Shown here: in pieces, positions 1-7,339 of the stretch
How positions within the stretch are numbered: position 1 is the first letter of the stretch
Layout: every line of letters starts with the position of its first letter
Assembly: GCA_018903185.1 (NCBI GenBank)
Contig: JAHIQV010000417.1
Span: 1 to 11,396, forward strand
From: Gammaproteobacteria bacterium
GTDB taxonomy: Bacteria > Pseudomonadota > Gammaproteobacteria > Burkholderiales > Burkholderiaceae_C
Reading direction: 5' to 3'
DNA length: 11,396 nucleotides
The notes under the pieces: model-generated
What the model was told of the DNA's origin: nothing
Databases searched by the model: none
Seen by the model: only the letters and a program-made list of their open reading frames with translations
Position numbers and translations under genes: made by a program

Positions 1-525
1 TACCACTACCCCGCCAAAGACGAACTGATCAATTCGCTGTTCGAGCGCTATGAACACGCGCTCAACGAGCTGCTGGGTGCGGGCGACGGCGTGCGCAACG
101 TGGAAGACGCCTGGTTCTTCCTGCATTCGCTGTTCGAGATCATCTGGGCCTACCGCTTTCTTTACCGCGATCTCAACGACCTGCTGTCCAAGAACCGCCT
201 GCTGGAGACCCGCTTCCAGGGCGTGCTGAAAAACAAGACCCGCGCCGTCCGCGCGCTGCTCTCGGGCATGAGCCGCAGCGGCGCGCTGGACATCGATGCG
301 CGCGAACTCGAACCCACGGCCAACTGCATGGTGGTGGTGCTGACCTACTGGCTGAGCTTCGAGTACGTGCGCGACCCGCGCAACGCGCTGGAACCCGACA
401 ACGCGCAACATGCGCTGATGCGCGGCGCGCAGCACGTGCTCAACCTGCTCGCGCCCTACCTGGAAGCCAGCCAGCGGCAACACCTGCTGGAACTCACCGA
501 CGCCTACAACGGCGCCGCCACCTGA
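1..525 (+). CDS. TetR/AcrR-family transcriptional regulator, 5' truncated by window edge
   Basis: The reading frame is open from base 1, so the gene starts upstream of the window; 174 C-terminal residues are visible. The first residues, YHYPAKDELI, match the end of the TetR helix-turn-helix (usual form LYxHFxxKxxL), so only the last part of the DNA-binding domain is here. The rest is an all-helical ligand-binding and dimerisation domain. The segment FEIIWAYRFLYRDLNDLLSK resembles the C-terminal domain of the PF13972-type TetR group, although that subfamily call is from memory. The family normally represses transcription and is released by a small ligand. Neither ligand nor operator can be read here. 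The gene ends TGA 22 nt before the TPR-like gene on the same strand, so the two are probably cotranscribed. A GTG at 91 could be mistaken for the start, but the HTH remnant upstream rules it out. Confidence 0.9.
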   Translation, partial: YHYPAKDELINSLFERYEHALNELLGAGDGVRNVEDAWFFLHSLFEIIWAYRFLYRDLNDLLSKNRLLETRFQGVLKNKTRAVRALLSGMSRSGALDIDARELEPTANCMVVVLTYWLSFEYVRDPRNALEPDNAQHALMRGAQHVLNLLAPYLEASQRQHLLELTDAYNGAAT

Positions 526-547
526 ACACACGGCAAGGACAGTCCCC

Positions 548-1321
548 ATGGCACCCTGGGCCCCTTGCCCCTACGCCGGCCTCTACCGCCACGACAGCGA
601 CAGCCTCGCTCGCGACTGGACCCGCCTGCACGCTGGCGATGCCGAACCGATGCCGACCGACCCGGCCCTGCTGGACGCCTGGGCGCTGTACCACAACGGT
701 GAATTCGAACGCGCCGTTCACGCCGGTCTGGCCACGGGCGTTGACGGCCTGGCGCTGGCCAACAAGGCCGCCTGCATCTACGCGAACTACGTCGAACCCG
801 GCGAGCAGGTCCGCCTGCAGTTGCTGGTCAGCGCCGCCGAACGGGCCCAGGCGCACCAGGCCAGCGCACCGCACAATGCCAACGCCTGGTACTGGCAGGG
901 CTACGCGCTGGGCCGCTACAGCCAGGGGGTGAACGTGGCCAAGGCGCTCGCCAAGGGCCTGGGCAGCAAGGTGCGCCTTGCCCTGCAGACCACGATCGAA
1001 CTCGCGCCGAACCACGCGGACGCCCATCTCGCGCTGGCCAACTACCACGCGGAGGTGATCGACAAGGTCGGCGAGCTGATCGGCAGCATGACCCATGGCG
1101 CGCGCAAGGACACCGGCCTGGCGCTCTACCGCAAAGCCCTGGTGTTGAACCCGGACTCGGCGATCACGCTCCACGAGTACGCCAACGGCCTGCTGATGCT
1201 CGAAGGCGCGCGCGCTCTCGAAGAAGCGACCCGCCTGCGTGAACGCGCCGCAGCGTTCGAGCCGCTGGACGCGATGGAGCGCCTGTATGTGGAAGCCAGC
1301 CGGATGGCGCTGGAGGATTAG
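548..1321 (+). CDS. TPR-like helical repeat protein
   Basis: A 257-residue soluble protein with no signal peptide or membrane segment. Helical pairs with tetratricopeptide character are visible around residues 41-64, 142-172 (ELAPNHADAHLALANYH), 190-220 (ALYRKALVLNPDSAITLHEYA) and 226-250. The central NAWYWQGYALGRYSQG segment resembles bacterial proteins related to the RMDN (regulator of microtubule dynamics) TPR family; this is a recollection, not a search result. TPR domains are protein-protein interaction scaffolds, so no enzymatic role is inferred. The ATG start is supported by an AAGGA ribosome site about 8 nt upstream, inside the 22-nt gap after the TetR gene. A 39-bp GC-rich repeat begins 3 nt after the TAG stop. 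The specific function is unknown. Confidence 0.85.
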   Translation: MAPWAPCPYAGLYRHDSDSLARDWTRLHAGDAEPMPTDPALLDAWALYHNGEFERAVHAGLATGVDGLALANKAACIYANYVEPGEQVRLQLLVSAAERAQAHQASAPHNANAWYWQGYALGRYSQGVNVAKALAKGLGSKVRLALQTTIELAPNHADAHLALANYHAEVIDKVGELIGSMTHGARKDTGLALYRKALVLNPDSAITLHEYANGLLMLEGARALEEATRLRERAAAFEPLDAMERLYVEASRMALED

Positions 1322-1324
1322 GAC

Positions 1325-1363
1325 ACACCCCCGCCCCGCTTCGCGCGACCCCCTCAAGGGGGC
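1325..1363 (+). repeat. 39-bp GC-rich intergenic repeat, copy 1
   Basis: The element begins ACACCCCCGCC and ends CGACCCCCTCAAGGGGGC. It matches the reverse complement of 8923-8961 at 36 of 39 positions, with all three differences in the small central stem-loop. It starts 3 nt after the TPR-gene stop, in the same orientation as that gene. CCCCC (1349-1353) can pair with GGGGG (1358-1362) around a TCAA loop, and an upstream CCCCC (1328-1332) could compete for the same G run. A role in 3'-end formation or mRNA protection is inferred. Confidence 0.85.
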
Positions 1364-1366
1364 TGA

Positions 1367-1472
1367 GGGCCGCGGCTCCGAGCCTGCCTGCGCAGGCTTG
1401 GACGGCCCGAAGAAGCCTCGACTCTGGCGAGGCTGCGGCCTGCAAGGTGCACTGGCCGTCCGGCAAAGCCGG
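1367..1472. other. Cluster of three strong stem-loops in the convergent intergenic region
   Basis: Three inverted repeats follow one another in the 212-nt gap between the convergent TPR and DUF2817 genes. The first has the 7-bp perfect stem AGCCTGC/GCAGGCT (1381-1398), extended to 11 bp with one G-T pair over 1377-1402 and enclosed by GGGCCG (1367-1372) and CGGCCC (1403-1408). The second is AGCCTCG/CGAGGCT (1414-1434). The third is CCGGC-AAA-GCCGG (1460-1472). None has a U tract, so a simple intrinsic terminator is unlikely. The cluster could be a REP/BIME-like element, a processed 3' structure, or part of a longer version of the adjacent repeat. Bases 1473-1533 show nothing else clear apart from CCCCAAGGGG near 1517. 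Confidence 0.6.
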
Positions 1473-1533
1473 CCCGGCGGTGCCCTCGGCTGGACAGCTC
1501 CGCGCGTTGCGGATCACCCCAAGGGGTTTCACT

Positions 1534-2637
1534 TCATGCCGAAGCGGCCAGCCCTTCGACGGCCTGAAACAGGGCCTGCCGCCCCTGACCCACGATCTGT
1601 GTGCGCCAGTCATTCGTATCCACATAGAACGCGTCTTTCATGCGCTGGTGGATGGCGGCCCGCAGCGCCGCAGGCGCTTCGGGATGGCGGTTCAACCAGT
1701 GGTCGCCGCGCAGCGCGTTGATCACTTCCATGATGGGCACGGTGCCGTACTCCAGGGCGATGCCGGTGTATTCGGCCTGTGGACACTCTTCGTACATCGC
1801 GCCCCACATCAGGCCGGTGAGCAGCGCCGAGGTTGACGACCCGTCGTAGATCGAAGTCACGGGCGTCTCACCGTTGCTGCCCCACCAGGCCCGGGCGCGC
1901 TGCAAGGCCGCGGCATCGTCGCGGCAGGCAAAGATGCGCTCGCCCACGCCGCATGGCCCGAGGCCGGTGTGCAGGTCGATCCAGGCGATGTGGCGCGCCC
2001 GCCGGGCGTGGCTGCGCAAGACCTGGCGCAGGGTCTGGTTGCTCCAGGTGGGCGCGGTGCCGCCAAAAAACAGGCCATCGGCAAACGCATGCTGCCCCTG
2101 CGACACCGCGGCCTGGTAAGCCGTCTCGCCGTGCAGGGCGATCCAGCGGTCGAGCGCGGCCGCGTTGTCCGGACCCGGTGGCCATTCGGGTGGCAACAGC
2201 AGATCGTGCAGCCCGGCGTAGGCCGTGTTCACCGGCAGCGGCTGGCTGAAATCCTGGAAGTTGCGGTTGAGATCGACGTTTTCGTTCGTCACGCGGCGCA
2301 GGTGCGAAAAGCCGTAGGGGTTGAGCGCGTGGATGTAGAGCACCGCGACCCCCGCCTCGCGTGCGTGCTGGCGCCAGGCCTGATCGTGGGTCGCATAGAC
2401 CTGCACCCCGGAGCCGCAAAAGCCCTCGGCCCCGTGACAGGCGCTGCTGACAATGAGCAGGCGCTCGGCGTCGGGCGAGCCATCGAGCGCCAGGTCCATG
2501 GCCAGGGTTTCGCCCTCGCGACCGGGCAAGGGATGGTTGTGGCTGCGGATGGCCATGCCGGCCGCGGCAGCCCCTTCCAGAAACAAGACCCGGGCACGGG
2601 CGTACGAAGGCGCAAAAGCGGCCTGGATGTCGATCAT
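1534..2637 (-). CDS. DUF2817 family M14-like zinc-dependent hydrolase/carboxypeptidase
   Basis: A 367-residue cytoplasmic protein with no signal peptide. Residues typical of the DUF2817 branch of M14 zinc carboxypeptidases are visible: the HxxE metal motif HGAE (H68, E71) in SACHGAEGFCGSG, NENVDLNRNF (118-127) in the substrate-binding region, a likely third zinc ligand H223 in DLHTGLG, and a candidate catalytic Glu (E296) in ALEYGT. M14 enzymes cleave C-terminal amide or peptide bonds using one zinc; the true substrate of DUF2817 proteins is not established. The ATG at 2637 overlaps the TGA of the upstream M20 gene as ATGA, indicating translational coupling and deciding this start over an in-frame codon at 2754 that would lie inside the M20 gene. 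The gene is last in the minus-strand cassette. Confidence 0.88.
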   Translation of the reverse strand: MIDIQAAFAPSYARARVLFLEGAAAAGMAIRSHNHPLPGREGETLAMDLALDGSPDAERLLIVSSACHGAEGFCGSGVQVYATHDQAWRQHAREAGVAVLYIHALNPYGFSHLRRVTNENVDLNRNFQDFSQPLPVNTAYAGLHDLLLPPEWPPGPDNAAALDRWIALHGETAYQAAVSQGQHAFADGLFFGGTAPTWSNQTLRQVLRSHARRARHIAWIDLHTGLGPCGVGERIFACRDDAAALQRARAWWGSNGETPVTSIYDGSSTSALLTGLMWGAMYEECPQAEYTGIALEYGTVPIMEVINALRGDHWLNRHPEAPAALRAAIHQRMKDAFYVDTNDWRTQIVGQGRQALFQAVEGLAASA

Positions 2638-3863
2638 GCGGGCGCACCGGTGCGCGGCCGGGCCAGCCACTGCGTGGCCAGGCGGACCCAGTAGGTCGCC
2701 CCGAGCGGGATCAGGTCGTCGTTGAAGTCGTAGTGCGGGTTGTGCAGCATGCACGGTCCCACATCGTGGCCACCGCCTTCGTAGCCGGCGCGGTGCGCAC
2801 CGTCGCCGTTGGCGATGAACACATAGCAGCCCGGCCGCGCCTGCAGCATGTAGGCAAAGTCTTCGGCGCCCATGGTGGGCTCCTGGTCCAGCACCTGATC
2901 GGCGCCCACGATGTCGGCCATGACCGAACGGGCAAACTCGGTTTCCGCCGGGTGGTTGACGGTGGGCGGGTAGTTGCGGTTGAAGCCGAACTCGCAGGTC
3001 GCGCCGAAGGCCGCGCAGGTGTGTTCGGCAATTTCCTGCATGCGGCGCTCGATCAGGTCGAGCACTTCGAAGGTGAAGGTGCGCACCGTGCCACGGATCT
3101 CGCAGCTGTCGGGCACCACGTTGTTGGCCTCGCCGGTGTGGATCATGGTCACCGAGATCACCCCCGCGTCCACCGGCTTCTTGTTGCGCGTGATGATGGT
3201 CTGGAAGGCCATCACCATCTGGCAGGCCACCGGCACCGGATCGATGCCGTTGTGCGGCAGCGCGGCGTGCGATCCCTTGCCGCGGATCACGATGCAGAAG
3301 TCGTTGCTCGACGCCATCACCGGCCCGGTGCTCGCGGCGAACGTGCCCACGGGCAGGCCCGGCCAGTTGTGCATGCCGAACACCGCCTCGACCGGGAACT
3401 GCTCGAACAGGCCGTCCTTGATCATCTCGCGCGCGCCGCCGCCGCCCTCTTCAGCCGGCTGGAAGATCAGGTAGACGGTGCCGTCGAAATCGCGGTGTTG
3501 CGCCAGATGCTGCCCGGCGGCGAGCAACATGGCGGTGTGGCCATCGTGGCCGCAGGCGTGCATCTTGCCGGCGTGCTGGCTGGCGTGGGCAAAGCGGTTG
3601 CGCTCCTGCATGGGCAACGCGTCCATGTCGGCGCGCAGGCCGATCGCGCGACCGCAGGCGCCGCCATCGCGCCCGTGCACGATGCCAACGACACCGGTCG
3701 TGCCCATGCCGCGGTGCACCGGGATGCCCCACTCGGCGAGTTTCTGCGCCACCACGTCGGCGGTGCGCACCTCTTCAAAACAGAGTTCCGGGTGCGCGTG
3801 GATGTCGCGCCGCAGACTGGCGATGCCCGCCGCCTGGGTCAGGATGGAGTCGATGAGTTTCAT
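2634..3863 (-). CDS. M20-family amidohydrolase (hippurate/N-acyl-amino acid hydrolase-like)
   Basis: A 409-residue complete M20D-type metallohydrolase. Family landmarks appear in order: LRRDIHAHPELCFEE (17-31), LRADMDALPM (76-85), the metal motif HACGHDGH (102-109; C104 and H106 likely ligands), FQPAEEGGGGAREM (134-147; E138 or E139 catalytic or bridging), GMHNWPGLP (163-171; H165), GAEDFAYML (332-340) and LHNPHYDFND (373-382; H374). Members hydrolyse amide bonds such as N-acetyl-amino acids, hippurate or indole-acetyl-amino acids, releasing an amino acid; the exact substrate cannot be read. The lid/dimerisation domain lies roughly at residues 185-300. GAGG 5 nt before the ATG supports the start at 3863 over an in-frame ATG at 3908. 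There is no signal peptide, so action is cytoplasmic. It lies 129 nt downstream of the binding-protein gene and overlaps the DUF2817 gene by 4 nt. Confidence 0.93.
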   Translation of the reverse strand: MKLIDSILTQAAGIASLRRDIHAHPELCFEEVRTADVVAQKLAEWGIPVHRGMGTTGVVGIVHGRDGGACGRAIGLRADMDALPMQERNRFAHASQHAGKMHACGHDGHTAMLLAAGQHLAQHRDFDGTVYLIFQPAEEGGGGAREMIKDGLFEQFPVEAVFGMHNWPGLPVGTFAASTGPVMASSNDFCIVIRGKGSHAALPHNGIDPVPVACQMVMAFQTIITRNKKPVDAGVISVTMIHTGEANNVVPDSCEIRGTVRTFTFEVLDLIERRMQEIAEHTCAAFGATCEFGFNRNYPPTVNHPAETEFARSVMADIVGADQVLDQEPTMGAEDFAYMLQARPGCYVFIANGDGAHRAGYEGGGHDVGPCMLHNPHYDFNDDLIPLGATYWVRLATQWLARPRTGAPA

Positions 3864-3961
3864 GCGAACCTCGTTGGCCGCCCGCAGCGGCGCTGGAGTC
3901 AAAAGCACATCCTACCCAAGACCCGTGGACCGCGCAGCCCCGTTGGTTGCAGTCACTCATT

Positions 3962-3985
3962 CCAAAGGGCCAAACGGGTCCCTGG
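3962..3985 (-). terminator. Weak hairpin after the substrate-binding protein gene
   Basis: Just downstream of the binding-protein stop, AGGG (3966-3969) plus CC (3970-3971) can pair with GG (3977-3978) plus CCCT (3980-3983) with one bulge, and an outer CC/GG pair adds a little. On the minus strand it is followed only by TTTGG, so any termination would be partial. It may attenuate transcription between the binding protein and the M20/DUF2817 pair. The rest of the 129-nt gap shows no convincing promoter. Confidence 0.25.
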
Positions 3986-3992
3986 ATGGCAC

Positions 3993-5144
3993 TCAGCGGC
4001 GCACGCGCCCGTCTTCGGTCAGCATGGTGAGCTCGACGAAGCGCGAGCCGGTGTGCTTTTTCGGCCCGAAGTCCACGGTGAAGCCGCCGAGCTGCAGGTT
4101 CTGCATGCCCTGCACAGCAGCAATGAAACCCTCCCGGGTCAGGTTGCGTCCGGCGCGGCGAACCCCCTCGGCAAACACCTTGGCTGCGACAAAACCCTCG
4201 ATGCCCGAATAGTTCGGCACCACCCCGCGCTTGTCCTTGAGCGCGGCCAGGTACTCGCCTGAAATCGCCTGCGTCGCCGAGTAGGGGAAAGGCATCACCT
4301 GGCTGACCACCACACCGCGCGCCTCGGCGCCCAGCTCGTCCAGCAACGCCTGGGTGCCGACGAAGGACACGTTGTAGAAATTGCCCGAAAAACCCTGGCG
4401 GCGCGCCAGGCGAATGAACGATGCGCAGGACTTGTAGGCGCTGATCTGCACGATGGCTTCGGGCTTGGCGGCCAGAATGTCCTTGAGGGCCTGGCTCACG
4501 TCGGTGGCGTTGCGCTCCACCGTGCCCACCGCCACCGGCTCCAGGTCCAGCGCCTTGAGCGCGCGGGTGACACCTTCCAGACCCGCCTTGCCGTAGGCAT
4601 CGTTCTGGTAGAAAACCGCAATCTTCTTGATGCCCACCGACGTCGTCTGGCGAACGATGGCGGCGGTTTCGTCAAAGTACGAGGCGCGCACGTGGATGGC
4701 GTAGCGGTTGAAGGGTTCGCGCAGGGCCTGCGCACCGGTGAAGGGGGCGAAGAACGGGATTCTGGCCTCGGTGGCGAGCGGCAGCGCCACCAGGCTGGTG
4801 GGCGTTCCGATGTAGCCGAACAGGGCGAACACACCGTCCTGGATGAACTGGCGCGTGTTGGCGGCACAGCGTTCGGGTTCGTAGCCGTCGTCGAGCCGGG
4901 CGATCTCGATGCGCCGTCCATTGATACCGCCGCGCGCGTTCAAGGCGTCAAAATGCAGTTGCGCCCCGAGATTGAACTGCAGGCCCAGTTGCACGGCCGC
5001 CCCGCTGAAGGGGGCCGACTGCCCGAGCACGATGCGGTTGTCGCTCACGCCTTCGCTTTGCGCCTGGGCCGCCGCGCCCCAGGCGGCCAGGGCCGAAGAA
5101 CCCACGAGTTTGCACACGGTTGAAAGGGCCTGACGACGCTGCAT
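3993..5144 (-). CDS. ABC transporter periplasmic substrate-binding protein, branched-chain amino acid (LivK-like) type
   Basis: A 383-residue type-1 periplasmic binding protein (Peripla_BP_6/Leu-Ile-Val type). The N-terminus MQRRQALSTV followed by a hydrophobic stretch and AAAQAQ looks like a signal peptide, with cleavage probably after A28; the RR pair leaves Tat export possible, but Sec is equally plausible. Mature family features include NRIVLGQSAPFSGAA (36-50), GLQFNLGAQLHFDALNARGGINGRRIE (54-80), ALFGYIGTPTS (107-117), IAVFYQNDAYGKAGLEG (175-191) and GVVVSQVMPFP (277-287). The family captures amino acids, amides or aromatic compounds for an ABC importer. No permease or ATPase lies in the window, so it may serve one encoded elsewhere. 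AGGAGA 6 nt before the ATG fixes the start. The upstream in-frame opening that runs antisense through the next gene is not coding. Confidence 0.92.
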   Translation of the reverse strand: MQRRQALSTVCKLVGSSALAAWGAAAQAQSEGVSDNRIVLGQSAPFSGAAVQLGLQFNLGAQLHFDALNARGGINGRRIEIARLDDGYEPERCAANTRQFIQDGVFALFGYIGTPTSLVALPLATEARIPFFAPFTGAQALREPFNRYAIHVRASYFDETAAIVRQTTSVGIKKIAVFYQNDAYGKAGLEGVTRALKALDLEPVAVGTVERNATDVSQALKDILAAKPEAIVQISAYKSCASFIRLARRQGFSGNFYNVSFVGTQALLDELGAEARGVVVSQVMPFPYSATQAISGEYLAALKDKRGVVPNYSGIEGFVAAKVFAEGVRRAGRNLTREGFIAAVQGMQNLQLGGFTVDFGPKKHTGSRFVELTMLTEDGRVRR

Positions 5145-5150
5145 GCGGAA

Positions 5151-5156
5151 TCTCCT
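5151..5156 (-). promoter_or_regulatory. Shine-Dalgarno site deciding the binding-protein start
   Basis: AGGAGA on the minus strand lies 6 nt before the ATG at 5144. It separates the true start, followed by a signal peptide, from the long open frame that continues upstream in the same register. Confidence 0.8.
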
Positions 5157-5160
5157 GATA

Positions 5161-5189
5161 TGCTGATTTGGGCAGGTTTCTGCACAGCA
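5161..5189. promoter_or_regulatory. Nested dyad in the divergent promoter region
   Basis: In the 93-bp gap between the divergent binding-protein and oxidoreductase genes, TGCTG (5161-5165) is the inverse of CAGCA (5185-5189) and encloses GCAG-GTTT-CTGC (5172-5183). It could be an operator for both genes or a small hairpin in the binding-protein leader. The arms are short and the spacing asymmetric, so chance is possible. Confidence 0.25.
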
Positions 5190-5199
5190 AAAACCGTGC

Positions 5200-5228
5200 T
5201 TGACGGAGCGCCCAGCGTACAACATTTT
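5200..5228 (+). promoter_or_regulatory. Candidate sigma70-type promoter for the oxidoreductase operon
   Basis: TTGACG (5200-5205) matches five of six -35 consensus bases. A 17-nt spacer leads to CATTTT (5223-5228), a poor -10 (three of six), within the most AT-rich stretch of the gap. Transcription would start close to the proposed ATG at 5238, giving almost no leader. The TACAAC at 5218 looks better as a -10 but is only 12 nt from the -35. Confidence 0.3.
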
Positions 5229-5237
5229 TTTACACCC

Positions 5238-7328
5238 ATGATCGACAACCCGCCCCACAGGGTCGGTGGCCCGACGAACCCGGTGGACACGGTGGTGCGC
5301 GGCGCCTGCCCACACGACTGCCCCGACACCTGCGCCCTGCTCACCACGGTGGAGAACGGCGTGGCCCTGCGCGTGCAGGGCAACCCGGACCACCGGCACA
5401 CCGATGGTGCGCTGTGCACCAAGGTTTCGCGCTACACCGAACGCAGCTACCACCCCGAGCGCATCCTGCAGCCGCTCAGACGCACAGGCCCCAAAGGCAG
5501 CGGCCAGTTCGCGCCGGTGGGCTGGGACGAGGCGCTGGACCAAATCGCCGCGCGCCTGAAGGCCATCGCCGCCCGCGACCCGCAAGCCATCCTGCCCTAC
5601 AGCTACGCCGGCACCATGGGACTGGTGCAAAGCGAAGGCATGGCCGCGCGCTTCTTCCACCGGCTGGGCGCCTCGCACCTGGAGCGCACCATCTGCGCGG
5701 CCGCGGGCGCCGAAGGCCTGATCACCACCCTGGGCGCCAAGGTCGGCATGAAGGTCGAGTTTTTCGCCGAAGCGAAGCTCATCGTCATCTGGGGCAGCAA
5801 CTCGATCGCCAGCAACCTGCACTTCTGGCGCCTGGCACAGCAGGCCAAACGCGACGGCGCGCGCCTGGTCTGCATCGACCCGCGCCGCAGCGAGACCGCC
5901 GACAAGTGCCACGAACACATCGCCCTGCGCCCCGGCACCGACGCCGCGCTGGCCCTGGCACTGATGCACGATCTGATCACCCACGACTGGCTGGACCACG
6001 ACTACATCGCGCAGCACACGCTGGGCTGGGACGCGCTGCGCGAGCGCGCCCTGCAATGGCCGCCCGAGCGCGCCGCCGAGGTCTGCGGCATCCCGGTGCA
6101 GCAGATCACCGACCTGGCGCGCGCCTACGGCACCACCCGGCCCGCCGCGATCCGCCTGAACTACGGCATGCAGCGCGTGCGCGGCGGTGGCAACGCGGTG
6201 CGCGCCATCGCCTGCCTGCCCGCGCTGGTGGGTGCCTGGCGGCACCGGGCCGGCGGCCTGCTGTTGTCGGCGTCGGGCCATTTCCCGATCCAGCGCGCGA
6301 CCTTGCACCGCCCCGACCTCCTGGCCGGCCGCCAGCCGCGCACCATCAACATGATCACCATCGGCGACGATCTGCTGCGCGACAGCTCGCCCGCTTTCGG
6401 CCCGAAGATCGAAGCGCTGATCGTCTACAACAGCAACCCGGTGGCGGTGGCGCCCGAGTCGGGCCAGGTGGTGAAGGGCTTCGAGCGCGAAGACCTGTTC
6501 ACCGTGGTGCTCGAACACTTCCAGACCGACACCGCCGACCACGCCGACTACATCCTGCCAGCCACCACACAGCTGGAGCACTGGGACGTGCACGCCAGCT
6601 ACGGCCACACCGACGTGCTGCTCAACCGCCCGGCGATCGAACCACTGGGCCAGGCGCGCAGCAACACCGACATCTTCCGCGCGCTGGCCGCCCGCCTGGG
6701 CTTTGACGACCCCTGCTTCAGCGACAGCGATGAAACCCTGTGCCGCACGGCGTTTGGCGATGAGGTGGATTTCCAGACGCTGCTCGACCAGGGGTTTGCC
6801 ACGCTGCCGCTGCCCGACGCGCCCTTTGCCCAGGGCGGCTTCCCCACACCCTCCGGTCGGTGCACCTTCTTCAACGCCGGGCTGGCCGCGATGGGGCTGG
6901 ACGGTCTGCCCGACCATCTGCCCAATTTCGAGACCCCGGGCAGCAGCGAGCTCTACCCCCTGGCCATGATCTCGCCGCCGGCGCGCAACTTCCTCAATTC
7001 CAGTTTCGTCAACGTGAAGAGCCTGCGCGACATCGAGGGTGAACCGGTGCTGGAACTGCACGCCGACGACGCTTCGGCCCGCGGCATCCAGAGCGGCCAG
7101 GTGGTGCGCGTGTTCAACGACCGGGGTGAATACCTGTGCAAGGCCGAAGTCTCGAAACGCGCCCGCCCCGGCGTGGTCAACGGCCTGGGCATCTGGTGGC
7201 GCAAGCTCGGGCTGGCCGGCACCAACGTCAACCAACTCACCAGCCAGCACTTGACCGACCTGGGGCGCGGACCGGTGTTCTACGACTGCCTGGTCGAGGT
7301 CGAACCCGCGGCCAGCCCGACCACCTGA
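5238..7328 (+). CDS. Molybdopterin-dependent oxidoreductase (DMSO reductase superfamily)
   Basis: A 696-residue protein containing the N-terminal [4Fe-4S] motif CPHDCPDTC plus a fourth cysteine in ALCTKV (C24, C28, C32, C60), then a molybdopterin oxidoreductase core with LIVIWGSNSIASNLHFW (181-197), VCIDPRRSET (211-220), ALRPGTDAAL (229-238), IVYNSNPVA and DHADYILPATTQLEHWD, and a C-terminal molybdopterin-dinucleotide-binding domain ending near GRGPVFYDCLVEVE. C153 in TICAAAG is a candidate molybdenum ligand, but this is uncertain. The protein lacks a twin-arginine signal and is probably cytoplasmic. Substrate and electron partner are unknown; no iron-sulfur or membrane-anchor subunit gene is adjacent. 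The ATG at 5238 gives a short, plausible N-terminus but has no clear Shine-Dalgarno; an in-frame ATG at 5160 would lie close to the divergent gene's ribosome site. The downstream lipoprotein gene starts 11 nt after the stop. Confidence 0.9.
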   Translation: MIDNPPHRVGGPTNPVDTVVRGACPHDCPDTCALLTTVENGVALRVQGNPDHRHTDGALCTKVSRYTERSYHPERILQPLRRTGPKGSGQFAPVGWDEALDQIAARLKAIAARDPQAILPYSYAGTMGLVQSEGMAARFFHRLGASHLERTICAAAGAEGLITTLGAKVGMKVEFFAEAKLIVIWGSNSIASNLHFWRLAQQAKRDGARLVCIDPRRSETADKCHEHIALRPGTDAALALALMHDLITHDWLDHDYIAQHTLGWDALRERALQWPPERAAEVCGIPVQQITDLARAYGTTRPAAIRLNYGMQRVRGGGNAVRAIACLPALVGAWRHRAGGLLLSASGHFPIQRATLHRPDLLAGRQPRTINMITIGDDLLRDSSPAFGPKIEALIVYNSNPVAVAPESGQVVKGFEREDLFTVVLEHFQTDTADHADYILPATTQLEHWDVHASYGHTDVLLNRPAIEPLGQARSNTDIFRALAARLGFDDPCFSDSDETLCRTAFGDEVDFQTLLDQGFATLPLPDAPFAQGGFPTPSGRCTFFNAGLAAMGLDGLPDHLPNFETPGSSELYPLAMISPPARNFLNSSFVNVKSLRDIEGEPVLELHADDASARGIQSGQVVRVFNDRGEYLCKAEVSKRARPGVVNGLGIWWRKLGLAGTNVNQLTSQHLTDLGRGPVFYDCLVEVEPAASPTT

Positions 7329-7339
7329 AAGCCCCGGCC

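Noticed and set aside
494..1357. A 287-codon minus-strand open frame opposite the TPR gene
   Set aside because: Its composition is that of a GC-driven shadow, while the plus-strand frame has a ribosome site and TPR-like helices.
1239..1836. Plus-strand open frames crossing the gap after the TPR gene
   Set aside because: They run through the repeat and stem-loops with no ribosome site and no family similarity I can see, then overlap the DUF2817 gene antisense.
2733..4262. A 509-codon plus-strand open frame
   Set aside because: It is the antisense shadow of the M20 and binding-protein genes, His/Val/Ala/Arg-rich without recognisable domains.
5142..5240. Possible riboswitch in the divergent gap
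   Set aside because: The leader on either side is too short (under 95 nt in total) and shows no known aptamer pattern; only a short asymmetric dyad is visible.
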